This document shows positions 50,018-63,800 of a DNA stretch of 64,000 bases, piece after piece. The translations under genes and the position numbers were made by a program. The DNA lies in contig VTFK01000010.1 of the NCBI GenBank assembly GCA_009617715.1, forward strand, positions 434,001 to 498,000, given 5' to 3'. The notes below the pieces were generated by a model. The model saw only the letters and a list, made by a program, of their open reading frames with translations. It searched no databases and was not told the DNA's origin. Source of the DNA: Plectrocnemia conspersa (Eukaryota; Arthropoda; Insecta; Trichoptera; Polycentropodidae). Positions within the stretch are counted from its first letter, which is position 1. Every line of letters begins with the position of its first letter.

Positions 50018-50413
50018 ATGGAAGGCCGCGATTCGCGCTTCAACCTCGCGTACAACATGAGCCTGCTGAGCGGAGAGCCGCCGGCAGACATGTACATGCG
50101 AGCGCCGGCCTCCGCTCCCGGGCAGCTGCTGCACGCGGGGCCCGCTTGCTCGCCGCTGTCGCGCCCCCTCAAGCGCCCCGGCGACCAGTGCTACGAGGAA
50201 CGAGGCGCGCCCCCGCAGCCGCTCATGGAGCCCTGTTCGGTGGGGCCGCACGACATGCACGACGACGGCTACGCGCCGCTGCAGCCCAAGAAGTCGCCGC
50301 CGTCCAACGGCAAGAAGACCAAGGGCCGCGTCAAGATCAAAATGGAGTACATCGACAACAAGCTCAGGCGTTACACCACCTTCTCCAAGCGAAAGACCGG
50401 CATCATGAAAAAG
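50018..50413 (+). CDS. bs: Serum response factor (blistered), first coding exon
   Basis: The MADS-box transcription factor SRF binds CArG boxes as a dimer. In insects it drives terminal tracheal branching and wing intervein fate. The exon has 132 codons from ATG 50018 (in the context ccggccATGg) to a GTGAGG donor at 50414. The N-terminal 95 or so residues are low-complexity, Pro/Ala-rich. The MADS domain begins GKKTKGRVKIKMEYIDNKLR and continues RYTTFSKRKTGIMKK. It differs from vertebrate SRF only by conservative changes in this part. The exon stops right after MKK, so the rest of the MADS box (AYELSTLTGTQ...) must lie in a later exon, which I did not find up to 64000. GC content is far above the surroundings. 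The start choice is good but another in-frame start further upstream cannot be excluded. Confidence 0.95.
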
Positions 50414-51949
50414 GTGAGGTTATGTCAGCTGTCAAACGCGACGCCCCTCCCTCCTCCGCGCCGCTCCGCTCCTGTCATTTCCTATTATTTTCGTTTGTTA
50501 CTCGCGCATGCGCACGTCCCGTACCTTTTCACCGAAACCAGATTGTGCAAAGCGTATGCATGTGCAACCTTCCCTTTGTGCAAATTGTGCAAACTCTGCA
50601 CGGCGGCGTCGTGCGTGTGTGAAAGACATTAATAACTAAAACACCCGTATGTCAATATGACAGGAAGAACACGTGGTTATATACAAAAATCAGTGTAAAA
50701 ATATAGTGTCAAATTCAATAAACTACATCTAACTAAATGAACCTAAAAAAATAAAATGGAAATTTATTCCCAATTTTTTTGTGGTAACTTAAATTTTAAC
50801 GCGGCTATGTGTGAAAGTGGAAAAATATGTGTAGCCGAAAGTTGACTTATCTAGAATAAAATAAGTTTTGATAAACAAATTGGGAACAATCAATCGAACG
50901 TCTTCACGCATGCACCACTTCGCGTTACAAAACATAATAAATTTGTGATAGAACCATTTGTTTTTAAATAAGCGTTATATTTATATTTATAATTTATGAA
51001 AAACGGTCAGGGAAGATCGTTGTTTACACATAGGTGTATGTAAAGTGTAAACTATATATATGTTCCAATAAGAGTATTTTTCATTTGGTCTCTCCGTACA
51101 ATTCAAAATTTCAATCCAGCCTTTTTTTTAAAAAGTTTTTGCTTTTAACGAATAATTTGAGGTTGTTAAATTCAGGTAGAAATAGTCCGTTCCGTTCTCT
51201 AGGTTTGCAACATTTCAAGAATACGTAAAATGTCGCTGTTTTTCTTTTTGTTGTATATAGTTGGAACTAATTTTTATTTTTTAGTTATTTATTGTAATAT
51301 GTTGTAAAAACTTCAAAGCCATTTAAATTAATACAATTAATAATCAAATCCAATATTAATCAAATTTTCACGCTGCTTAGCCAATTAAGCAGTATTTTAT
51401 TTCAGCGTAATTGCTTTTGAGTGAAATATAACAATAAATTAAATGGTCAAAATTTTATTTACAGCCTGGTCTTAATTATATTATTCAGGACCAAAATAAA
51501 TATCAAATGGTTAGAATTAAAATATAGGACGTTCATATGAACTAAAAAATATTATAACATTTATAAATATAGATGGATAATAAATTATTTATTTTAGAAA
51601 TATCTTATAAAATATTTCGCTCGCGCCAAAATAGAGCGAGCGTTAGTTAGAACATTGAACACCCCATGAATAACTCACAACGAATCTATTTAATTGTATG
51701 TAGAACGCGGAGCTTTTTAAAGCGACGAATGAAGCTGGAATAAATGAAATACAAGCCAAATTATTTGATTCTGGTGACACTTGTGGTCGTCACACACAAT
51801 ACACTAACAAAAACAAAAATTGTATATAATTTTTTTATTAATAAATCCACTTTGCCGATATGCAAATGACGTATAGATCAGTTGTACTAATCTTCAGTGT
51901 TACAGCAATAAAAACACCACGACAACACTATTACCAACTAAAAAAAAAT

Positions 51950-52120
51950 ATTCTGACCATCTGTCAAAATAATTCTTACCATTTAATATTAATTCTAATA
52001 AGTACAATTTAAATTTTAACCATTTAATATTAATTCCGACCAATTAATATAAATTATGACCATCTAATATTTATTTTGGTCGCTTATGTTATGACCTTTA
52101 ATATAAATTCTGACCACAAC
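51950..52120. repeat. Degenerate tandem array of TTCTGACCATTTAATATTAA-type units
   Basis: About seven imperfect units of roughly 20-25 bases, of the form TTCTGACCAT-TAATATTAA, follow each other. A related array (TATTCTGACCATTATATATT) sits inside the MITE at 21.74-21.90 kb. Confidence 0.6.
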
Positions 52121-54944
52121 GAGTCGTAAAATATGATTTTCTCGCCGCACATTTCTTTCCACAAAATGACAGTTTCGAAGTGAAATTCCGCGCCGCGGAT
52201 TATTACGAATAAATTACATTAACCCTGTAAGTAGTGACTTAATTTATATAAATTTGTTAATTTGTTACTATACACCTGAAAGTAATATAATTTTACGTCC
52301 TCTTAAAAAAATTCGTACTGATTTTAGAAAATTGATTAAGGGATTTCAAAAAACAAACCAAAATTACAGACCCTCTTAATAACTAATAGCACAAATAATC
52401 AAGAGTATACTGTACTATATATATATATACCTATAGCTTTTTGTAAAGTTTGTTTTAATTATTTCACGTTAATATTTGTTTGTTTTTAATTACCAATATG
52501 TATTATAGCGTTATTGATTTTAAGTAACCGATTGTTGATAATGTTGTTTCAAAAAAATTTAAAGAAAGCTCCGTAGATAAAATTATATTGAAACGACTAA
52601 TTTTCAAACATTTGGAATCAAAAAAAGAGTACCTAAATGAGTGGAAGTTTTCATGTAAAATATAATTATTTCGGTCTTAATTCGTTACTAATGATGCTGA
52701 ATGATTGTTGATTATTTTTATTCATAAATTTATCTCTTTAAACCGAACAACTCAACTCTTTCTCAAGTCCAATAAAAACATTTTTAACTCTTTTCATTCA
52801 ATTTGTTTAAAAATATCGTAAGTTTAGGGCTCATTATTATATTATATAGACATTTTATTCAAATAAAAGTGCAGTTTTCAAGAAAAAAATGCAAGGATGG
52901 AATATAGTGTTCGCAGAAAAAAATATTTCTTATGTATAGAATTACACATATTTTCGCAGAAAATGCACATGTAAATAATATACGGTACTTGATCAAGTAT
53001 TTTTATATGCACACTTTATAGTAAATATCTTTCAAAATAAAGTAATTAATAGATAATGTAATAAAACAATATTGATATATTATATATTTAATAAGATATG
53101 TATATTTTATGCTGTCGATAACATTGTTAGTAAACAAGTTTGTCCCGAAGAGTATCTCACATTTAACCGATGAGGCAGAAATTTGAATTTTAATTGCATT
53201 GAATCACAAAAAACTTGAAACAGCAATTTTTTGCTATGGCTACATTTTTGCAACATTTGTCAATGCTTGATTGCACAATTAATTTAAGCATTTCCTGTCT
53301 TAATAAAATTTCTAATCATTACTCATTATTTTTTTGTACCTAATATATATATGCTGCGGTAAAATGTAATTTACTATAGCAGACCAATTAGTAGTTCTTA
53401 ATTTTCACTAGGGACATAATTAAGAGTAACCATTTTTACATACACTTATTTTTGGTGAATATTGGTGAAAATTTACATATTTATGATTTTTTGTCGTCAG
53501 CATTTTTCTGCTTTTTTTTTAGTTTATACAATTTCATACAATGAATAACGAGTAATATATCGCAACTTTTTACAGTCCAACTATTTTTTGTTGTAGCTTT
53601 TTTTTAAATTTAACAAAAAAAATTTTACAAGTTTTATTTACTCTTATTCGGTATGAAATTAAAATTAATATATAAATCATATAATAAAAAAACTATTAAG
53701 AATCTTTGCAAGGATATTTATATGTATTGTATATAGTACATATATATAAAGGACATTTATTTAGAATTCCTAATTACCGTAATAACGTTTATGTATTATA
53801 TTTTGAGATATGTATTTGCTTAATATTTTTTTTCTGCAAACTAACGTTATAAGTTAGAATATGCGTAGAAAAAATATTACATGAAATATGAATTTGCCGA
53901 CTTAAAAAAATGTAAAATATTTCAAATATCAACCTATGGTAAACTAGCTTGCATTGCAGCTCATGTTGCCTCTCATTTTTCTCTCTCTCAACATGCGCTT
54001 TATTTTGTCTGTCCAACTTAGGGGAAAACGTCATCTTATTTTTGATCTTTTGATCATTTCCATATCTTCCGATATCATCAGTTTTTCGCGATATTTGTGT
54101 TATTGAAGAATCGGAGAATACTTACATGGGAGAGCAGAGCATGTGAAATTTAAAAAATATATAGTGTATTTATAAAAAAGCAAATTTTTAAAAATTTGTT
54201 ACAAGGTTAGGACAAAAAGTAAAATATTGCTTACATGGAACATCACTCACATGATTTAAAGAAAAAAATTTTTTTTAAGGAAAGTTATTTAATTTCAATA
54301 TTAACAGGAAGCAAAGTGAAAATAATCAGTTGATTGAAATACGATTTTAATAAATATTCATATACTATTTCTTAAATACTTTTATCCTGTTTTACAAGAA
54401 ATATCTCTGAGATTAATAGTAATGTGACAATCAGGTACTTTTGATTTAAACATCGAATTATATGGATAATTTTATTTATGAAAAGTACTGATTTGGTAAA
54501 TAAAATATATCAATGATCGGTGAAAGATATAAAAATAATTATATAATAGCTCACCGTTTAAAAATAAGTAAAAGCAAATGATTGCAATGTATTTAATTAT
54601 TATAAAGGAAATATGTTTTTTTAACTCCCACCATAATTTGCAATTACCCTAAAAAATGTTTCAGCACAATTCCTATATTTCTTACGCGCATATTTGTTCT
54701 ATTTGCAATGTTCAAATATATAAGTAAATAAAAAAACATATCTTTAGACATATAAAAACAAAAAAGGTGCCGGAACTCACTTTTTGTCAAGCATTTTATT
54801 AAAGAAAATTATATTCAAATATCATTTAAATTAAATTTAAATCAGCTTTACCTTTGCCATGAAGCGCATAAAAAATTAAACATTTTTTATGAGGGATTTA
54901 TTTATTTCAAAATTTATTGTTATGAGAGTATTAGTCAAAGTGTA

Positions 54945-55050
54945 TTTAAACTGAATTTTGATCAATAGGAGGGCGCAAAACTTCACTTCTCAGAAGTCAA
55001 AAAGTCACGTCAAAAGCAATAAAATCGTGTCGGCGCCTTGACTTTACTTG
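54945..55050. repeat. Foldback-type dispersed repeat, copy C (partial)
   Basis: Contains CTGAATTTTGATCAATAGGA, CTTCTCAGAAGTCAAAAAGT and CACGTCAAAAGCAATAAAAT, words shared in order with the repeat at 12.7-13.1 kb. Only part of the repeat is present. Confidence 0.55.
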
Positions 55051-55857
55051 ATTTTGAAGCGTAATTATTTACAAAAAATATTTTTAATTGTAAAATTAAT
55101 TTAAGTAGCGCAATAATATTTTGTAGTAATTAAAAAATATCCAATACTATAAAGAATACAGCATCAAAATCGGCGCATTTAATACGAGTGTTAAGGTTAA
55201 ATTTATGCAAGCGAATTTTGAACTTTCCTTTAAATTAAAAATATATTAGGTGCATAAAAATCCGCCTTTCAAATTTAAATAAATTTTAATTCCAAAAACA
55301 TTAACACGAAATATTTAGTTTTTTTTCCTCAGTAATGTAAGATATTTTAAAATAATTTTATATTTCCATTAAATAAAAAGCCAAAAATTATTTAAACGTT
55401 AGACTTTTTAGATATATTTGACTGATAAATTAACTTAACAAAGTTGTGGTTCTATTGGTTGCATAATGCATTTTTTTTAATATTTGTCAATTTATTTTAA
55501 ATAATATGTTAAGCTGCGCAGCGAAAAATTATATGATATTTTAATAATATCAAAATTCATTTGGCTGCACCTAAAATGATATTACATTCAGTCTATGATT
55601 CGCTTTTTGACAGTATAGACTGAAACAACAGCTATCATACAGTTTTACATACTTAGCCCATAGGCTAATTATATTTATAAAGTATAGTTAAAAAACATTG
55701 CCTCATAGAACAATACAGCGTTTGGTGTTATGTGCAAGAAATAAAGGATTTTACGAAAATTGTAAACCATCGCCTCTGCACTTTGACGAATCGTCTTAGG
55801 CTTTGGTTTGATAAAGCTTGATCAATTTTCTGTACATATAGATTGTTAGTGTGTATA

Positions 55858-56220
55858 TGTTACAGTGTATATATATATTTTCACTAGTATTATATAAATA
55901 TAATTTCACTAACTTGGGGAGTTAAAGTGTATCAAACAATTGATTTACAGTAACAGTAAAATTGTATTTTTTCACAAACAGATGATCTGGTACGTGTATT
56001 TTCACAAGATCAGAGTCTATGAAACTTACTTTGACAGTTGTCAAGCGTCCATTTGCTGTTCAAACCCAAATTTAACCTACACATAGGCATTTTAGAGCAT
56101 CATGTAATTTAATTAGCTCAGTTAAATTATATTTTTGCATGGATAAATATGTATCTACCGGTGAAAATGTATTCGAATATGATTTCACTGAAACGCCATT
56201 GATAATATTTCACTGTAACA
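55858..56220. mobile_element. MITE-like element with TGTTACAGTG ends, copy 2
   Basis: Ends TGTTACAGTG (55858) and CACTGTAACA (56211-56220) are a perfect 10-base inverted repeat, flanked by ATA-rich sequence. Inside are TTTCAC-type words, as in the element at 21479-22025. No coding capacity. Confidence 0.6.
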
Positions 56221-57960
56221 TATACATATATATATATAAAAATAAAATAATATTTTAAGCTTATCTTGGCAGCGTAGACTTGCTATTATGATCGTTCGAC
56301 ATTTTTGTCGCAGAATACTGTTTTTTATTTACTTTTAATGATAGAAACGTCTTATCTGATAGCTGTTTGAACATTCCATTTGATTTAGTAAAATATCTTG
56401 TTGTTCGGCTGGTAGTTCAAAAGGCTTTTATGTCAGTTCCAGTCCGTTTCAGAACGACGATAAAAAGTTTCACTCTCTCGAAGTCTGGTGGAGTCGGCCA
56501 TTACTGATGTTTTCGTCTCTCTCCCGATATTATGTCGGGGCCGGCGTGTTTAGAGATTGTTTTGGCATTATTCCACAATCGCTGACCGATTTTCTGGGCG
56601 CGGGCGTGGAAAATGCATACCCTCCTGGCGCGGCGTTCTTCGGTTTCCGGATTGTGTGCTTGCCCGAGCGGCACACACTCGCATTATTATAATAGAGTTG
56701 GCTTCGAAAATCTGTCTGTCGTGAAAAATATATATGAACGACGTGTGTTTTTTTATATCTGAGTACCTACTACGACGCTTTTATAGTGATGCTACCAATT
56801 TAACGGCTGAAAAAAAGAAAACAATGGCACTTAATGTGTTTTTCGTATAAGAATCGTTAGCAGTGAATGTGCTAGTGCAAATATGGATTTTTATCAAATT
56901 ATATATTATTTAGTTATTCAGTAAGGCAAACGTCGGAAACCTTTTCAACTTCGGGGACCACATTTTAAAAGCGATTTTGGATGTATTTTTTAAAATCTAA
57001 TTTTTATTAAAATAAACTGTCAATTTTATTTATAAAAATACTATTTAGCGGATTTTTTTGTATTTTTAATCTTTATTTTTATTTATTTCCAACAGCTTGA
57101 AGCTCAATACAACATTAATATATTTGTATTTTCTACTCCCAGTAATGCATGATATTTGTATTTTCTACTCCCAGTAAAAATTACTGTCCTACAAAAATAT
57201 TTTATCAGCAAAGTTCCGATTTTTAAATATTTAACAAACGGTTTTCGGAAATTACGGGAAAAACAGTACACGTAAAAATACATAAACATGAATGTGATAT
57301 TAAATATTTTTGTCTGTAATTGCTGGTGCCTCAATTGTAGTAATTGATATCAATGTTATCATTGGTATTGATGTACCAATCATATAATTAAAAAATAAGA
57401 CAAAAAAGTATCTTTAATTATTTTAGTATGTTAGTTTTTGTGATCTGGATTTCTTGATTTGATTGGGAGTTCTTAATCATGTGTTCCGCTAGGGCGCGAT
57501 AAATATATACATATACCCCGCGGTTGCAGTAGGGTATACGTTGTCTAATAAGACACTTTAAATAAGCAATATATAAAATAATTGTTCCATAAAACGAATT
57601 GTTTCTGTATTACTGTGCGATCAATAAGAATAACCATGTAACGAATCACTTTTTTAAAGAAAAACCCGAATATTTACATAAATGCGCAAACAATTCGTTT
57701 TATGGAACAAAGTATTTATTTGCATGCACGTATCTCTAAAAATAATTTCCTGTTAAAAAGCACCCATTGTTTAAGGTCGGAATAACGAAGTTCATAGGAC
57801 TAGACTGGTGGACTGGTAAAAGGTTTCGAGCCATGGCAGTAGCCTCGAATTTTTTAGTTATGAAAAATGCGCTTTTATTTAAAACCGACTTCAGCTGCAA
57901 AGTGACAATTATTGATTTTAAATTATAAAGCACATACTCATTTATAATTAATTATATAGA

Positions 57961-58088
57961 TGTTACCGATTTCCAAACTTTTAGTCTGAATGTTAATATT
58001 TACTTGATAGCCTTACCCAGTTAGTACAGATTTACCCCGTTGTAACGCATTGGACTTACGCTTGTTAGTTTACAACAAAATATTAAAA
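57961..58088. repeat. Dispersed repeat, copy 2 (first copy near 7031-7172)
   Basis: Same ordered words as the first copy (GATTTCCA, AGTCTG, TTACCCAGTT, TTACCCCGTTGTAA, GCATTGG, CTTACGC), same orientation, several point differences. No terminal structure was recognised. Confidence 0.6.
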
Positions 58089-61000
58089 GATAAAAATAAT
58101 TTAAATATTTTTTTTGTTTTTATTATCAATGCAGGGCTAATAAAAAATATAACATATGGAAGATGGTAAACAACAGCCATGTGCATTTCTTTTTGACAGG
58201 GCGCGGGCGCACTGAAAATTATAAATTTAAAAGTTTTTTCTAAAATCACAATTAATTTTTCGAAAAACTATCTCTTACGTAAAATACCATTTGACGATAA
58301 AATATACGTATTCTCTTTTTTACGTGATAGAATATTTCTGCATTGATAAAGTCGGGCCACGTGCATCATAACATATACAATTTGTTCTAAAAAAATATTT
58401 TTCGGGATCATGGGTGTAAGTGGATCAGACGCAATTCAATCTACTTTAAAATTATACACAAAACTTTATTCTTTGCAAAGAATGAGATTCATATAAATAT
58501 TAAGTAAAACACGCTTTGGAGTTCATTATCCGTGGGCGCGGCCTTTGGATACGTGCCATTCTTAAGCTGCTGTCGTTGGCACATACTTTTGACTGACTCT
58601 CTAATGAAGGTATCGCTCTGTGAATGCAGCGCGAAGGCGCAGTCTCAGAAGTCATCGATGCCGGACCCTCTCCGTAGAATACCTTAAATGAGGCAGTCTT
58701 CGATGGGGGCCGGCCAGCTAAGGACAAGAGTTTGGCGAATAGCGGCCATAGGGTTCAAATAAAATTTAGCATCATGCCAAAAAAAGCGCGATCGTCTTTG
58801 CCCTGCTTGACAATCCTAGCTCAACTATCTGGTGTTTCTTTCAACTGGGCTATCTCGTAAGCACTCAAAGACGTGTAATTATATTAAGCCATCAAAACAT
58901 GGACGCAAATTATTAACCATGTTAAATCGAGGAATATATAAGTGCATTCAAATTTCTTGCTTAGTGACCAGAAAATTTCAAAAATGTAATTGATTTAAGA
59001 ACAGTTTGTGAAAAAAATATGCCGCTGCGTAGCAAATTCTTTTTTATTCGTAGCAAAGTTTCATACATTTTTCCATGTAAGAATTTAAATAGCTTATTTT
59101 TTTTGGCCATTTTTCCCAATACATATCTAATAGCTTTTGTTGATTAATAGTATTTATAAAAATGATTATGTATGATATTTCACAAATAAGCTTACAATTA
59201 TTCCTGAAATAACATTTTGCCGTTTTTTAAAATGGTAATGTATCAAGCGAACGAGTTGCGAAAATATGGGACAATCCTTCCATATTTGTTACACTCATCT
59301 TCTTGAATTTTAAACAACGCTTAATATTTTTGTACTAGTGGAGTATATAGTTTTAAATCTGTCGAATGGTGGAATTTATTTTTATCTGTCGAATGGTAAA
59401 GCTTCTATTAATTGCCTAGCTCTTTGCCACATACGTATGCACATGCATACATTTCTCTCTGCGGTTCTGCACGCGTTTAAATCTGACCGCTTTGTTTACA
59501 CTCGTCAATAGGCACCCGTTAATATGCCTAAGTGCTACCTTAAATATTTCTGCTCTGAACCTCCTAACTGGGTGTATTTGGTTAAGAGGCCGAGTTTTTG
59601 TCGAACCCACACTCGACGGCGGGCCTGATGCGTGGGAAATACTGACCTAACTGACTGGGCGGACCCGGTTGCGACACCTTTTGCCGTTCGTTATCAGATA
59701 GTAATTAGTATTGTCAACCGGCGACTATTGTCCGCTCGCGTTGACGATATCTGATGCTGGAGATACGTCGGAAGAGATGAGAGTGTAGAATTGAAAGGAA
59801 AGCGCGGATCGATACGTTGAATTTGTATCGATTGAATATGCTTACTGAAATCGACAATACAGGGCATTAACCCTTTTATTCAAGGGTCGTTCAATTTATA
59901 GTAAAAAGGTCGGTTTCCTCAGGAATTAATACGATACATTTAACTACACATAATCAGAACAATAGAATACTAATGTTGTTTCTTTAGTTTGATTAGCATT
60001 TCGTGCCAATACTTTAATATGGATGTTCCTTTAAATCAGCGCGTTTCTTGTGTAACAAAGCAAAATGAAAAAATCTTAAATGTAGATAATAGCTTCGTGT
60101 GTGATCCCTTCACTATCTGACATGTTTATTGAGATGCGCAATATTACTTTTTAAAATAAAAACATACTTTGAAGAAGATTTTTTTAAATCCTTTGAGGAG
60201 TATCGCCGTACATGTACGGTGGTCGATCTTTCCCCAGATAGTTATATATTTACATATATAACTGAAAAACACTGTAATTTTATAATATTTTTTAAATTTG
60301 AATTATTGATATAATACATAAACAACATTATGTTCATATAATAAAATTTTAAAATTTGATTTAATGTAAATAATTTCTATAGAAAATAATACAAATATAT
60401 TAAAAAGTACAAAATTAATAAACATAACAAAAAATATTTTATATTAATTTTATAAAATATATTGAGAACCTCTGAATTGATACAAAAAAATTCCACAAAA
60501 GTCGAATAATATTTAAAAAATTATGCAAAATAATTTAACGAAATTTTATAATAAATTATTGAAACATACTAATTAAAAAGTAGTGAAGTAAATCAACGCA
60601 ATAAAACGTCACTGATTTGTTTCTATAATTTACTTTAAAAGCAATATAAAATATATAATAAATAAATAACAGAAATAATTATGGAAAATGTGTATAAATT
60701 AAATCACTACTCAAAGGGTTAAGATGTTTTCGATCAACGCGAAGAGCTCAGTTTACATACGATGACATATGTTGCTATTATTCATAAAAAAACACTCTTA
60801 TATACTAATAGATATTATTTAACGGTATATTTGCGTTGGCATTAACAATATTTGTTATCATATATTATAGAATGCATCATAATGCAATTTAATACTGATT
60901 ATTCATTATTCTAAAAGTATGATTTATTAGTCATAATATCATAAATATATACAGTAAACATATTGATTTTTTTATTGTGCGTTTATAGTGAGAGTTAATA

Positions 61001-61239
61001 TGTATGTATATTTATTTTGCAATAATAATGACTTACGTTGATAGGTAAGCTATTGAAGACTTTCCAAATCAATTACAATAAATACATATTTTATTAAAAA
61101 AAAACTGATCTTAAAGAATGTAATATGCCAAAAGAATCCACTTATTAGTTGCGCTTCTTTTTGATTGCATGATTCTTTAATGCCGCCGTCAATATGTGAA
61201 TTATGGCAATCACCATATTTCATAAATAAGTATTTCGCA

Positions 61240-61900
61240 GTACCACAGGTCTTCTGCTCTTTTTACTCTTTATTAATGACATACATGCGGTAATTAATAG
61301 CTCTGAATATTTATTATATGCTGATGACCTGAAAGTGTTTGAGTATTCGCACAAAATTAGATTCACTTTCTTTACAGAAAGACCGGGAATCGCTGTAGAG
61401 GTGGTCGATTGACAATCGACTGTCTTTCAGCATCGCCAAGTGTCACGTTGTCACATTTTCTAGATCTTTTTGCCCGGCGGATTTTTTTTACAGTTTAGGC
61501 GGAGGTGTTTTAAGCAGAAATACTTCCGTCGATGACTTGGGAGTGATATTCGAGCAAGGATGAGATTTTTTATGCACATCGTCAAAATTTGCTATAAGAC
61601 GTTGAGGATGCACGGATTTGTTATGCGGAGCGCGTGTCACTACAATATTTCATTAGTGATTCGCGTTCTATACGATACACTAAAGAGGAATCAAACAAAA
61701 TTTTCTCAAATATCTTCACAAAATAGAGTACGGGTCTTATCAGTATTTGAATACCAGCTCCTTTTTGCTAGAATCGTTTGCTAGAACAATTTTTAAATCT
61801 AAGCGGCGGTGCGACAACCCATCAGTGCTCAGTGACTTTCGGCTGCGAGCTTTAGAATGCCCTCTTTAGAGTCGTGATCGCGTTCCTTATTCTTGCCCGT
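61240..61900 (+). pseudogene. Non-LTR retrotransposon RT fragment, copy 2
   Basis: Reading from about 61255, the frame gives LLLFLLFINDIHAVINSSEY then LLYADDLKVF, the YADD catalytic motif of reverse transcriptase. Further downstream in shifted frames are a region resembling the LINE segment RMHGFVMR--- and the end of ORF2 (about 61805-61950, DNPSVLSDFRLRALECP). This is a jockey/CR1-like LINE, 5'-truncated and full of frameshifts. Copy 1 is at 42.2-42.6 kb. Confidence 0.7.
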
Positions 61901-63775
61901 TGCGTCCAAGACGTCAGTGCTTGAGAACGCTCCTCTTGCACGAGCCATTCAGCTTCTCAATGAACTTGCCAAACACAAATATGTTTTCGGCGATAGCTAT
62001 GAGGAGCTGGAAAAAATATGTGGAATGGTGCTCATTTATTTTAGACGTGCACCATAACTGCTTTTTTATACGTTTATATTAAAGTGTGCTATAAATCTCA
62101 GACTATTGACTTAAAAGACCTGGGTTAAAATCCCTTACGAACTTCAATGTTTTCAAATTTCTATCATGTCTAGAATGAAGATCGGAATTAGTGATTAATA
62201 TCATATAATTATAATTCCGATCGATCATCACAGATTAGGTTTATTTAGATTTTCCTAATCTCACGGATGTCTGTTTGTAATAAAAAATATGATTCTAATA
62301 ACTTTCTGCAATAAAGTTAGTATTATATTTTTATTTTATTTATTTATTACTAAGAAAAATTCTCAATACTTAACTGTTATTATTTTATTACTTCATTACT
62401 CACAACGATTCGAATAACATATTATATTTAACCTATTTTTACAAACGAAGCTCTTGGTGCAAAATCTGTTAAAAAAGCTATGTATTATATTAATTATCAA
62501 TATCAACCCTTGAAGGACCTTATTCTACTGTTCTTATATTTTCAGCAATATTATAAGTATGTATCCTGTTTTTCTTGTTAATTTAATCATATTTTCATTT
62601 CTGGTAAGTTACAGCTGAGATTGTTGAATCAAAATAAGTTAGTAAGATGTGATGATGCAATATTGACATTACTGCTTACTCACGGTGATTTTTTAAATCA
62701 CAATTATATCTTTCTACCAGTAAATAATAATTCCTAATAACTTTAATAAATGTGCGATGTTATTTTTATTATGATTAAGTTGTTCACATGAATATAATTA
62801 TTATACATTATAGTTTATATAAGATAAAAAGATTCGAAGTTAAAATACTCGTTCGATAGTAGCTTTTAATCGGCGGCTCCTTCGATTATATCTCAATCGG
62901 AGAAGATCAATATTCCAATTTTACGATTATTAAAATCGGTGAAACGACCCAAACGATAAATAGGGATCCGACTGATTCTTCGAAAGGTTCTTCTCTCCAA
63001 ATTTCGGTGTGGGCGACGGTCTCGAATGTTTTCACGTAGTATACATTTGATATTAAGATTTTAGATTTTTTGCTTCAAACACACTCGAGGCAAATGGTGT
63101 TTGCTCTACCGCCGATCTCTCGAGTGTGTAACTACGCTGTCGCGATGGTTATAAAGTGCGCTAATTGCTCTCGATGCAATCTATGCGTCGAGTGGATTAG
63201 TTGCGAGATTGTGACACGATCGCTAATGCCCATCTCGCGCCCAGTGGGATCTGATATCGGAGTCGTCCGTCTCGCAGCATCACGTCTTTCTCGAGGTTCA
63301 TTGTTTCTGGGATGTTGGCGAGCATATGGTTCGTTGTTGCGATCTTTAACCTTAGCGACGGGTCAGAAATGAGATCACAGCCTCCCGAACCGAGGCGCTC
63401 TCCGAAGATTTTCCATCTGCCCCCACTGCCGATCGCTTAGTTTCTTATTCGTATACCTATGTGATTTGAGAAAAAATTTTTTTTTTCGACGCCCACGGAT
63501 GCCCGCCCTCGCGCCATACTGAGAAAAATCGCTCTTTATTTATGGCGCTAATGTGTTGTTAATTTTTCTTTGTGAAATTATCAAACTGTAATTGATATTT
63601 TCGTGTGTATCTGTGTGTCTGTGGGTTATTATTTGCTATGGTCTCGGTCCATTGTTAGCCGGCGATAATAAATCAGTGCTAGGATTAATATATTGTGATG
63701 TATCCGTGCAGTAGATTATATCTGAGCGGCGCATCGAGAGTACAGTAAAATCTCGATAAATCGCACACAGAGATA

Positions 63776-63800
63776 TACATATTTATATATATATATATAT
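63776..63800. repeat. TA microsatellite
   Basis: A short run of TA/ATAT units in AT-rich sequence. Simple repeat only. Confidence 0.8.

Noticed and set aside
49778..50260. Arg/Ala-rich open frame of 160 codons on the minus strand over the SRF exon
   Set aside because: It is the shadow of the GC-rich SRF coding exon; the plus-strand frame has a full MADS-box start and a proper splice donor.
49954..50622. 222-codon plus-strand frame overlapping SRF in another phase
   Set aside because: Low-complexity Ala/Arg translation and no family match; the frame starting at 50018 encodes the MADS domain.
50414..50632. Continuation of the SRF frame past MKK
   Set aside because: It reads through a GTGAGG donor into sequence unlike SRF; the known family continues AYELS, so this is intron.
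63070..63372. 100-codon Cys-containing frame near the right edge
   Set aside because: The Cys pattern (CANCSRCNLC) looks finger-like but is isolated, with no second unit and no splice context; left as an unexplained GC-rich block.
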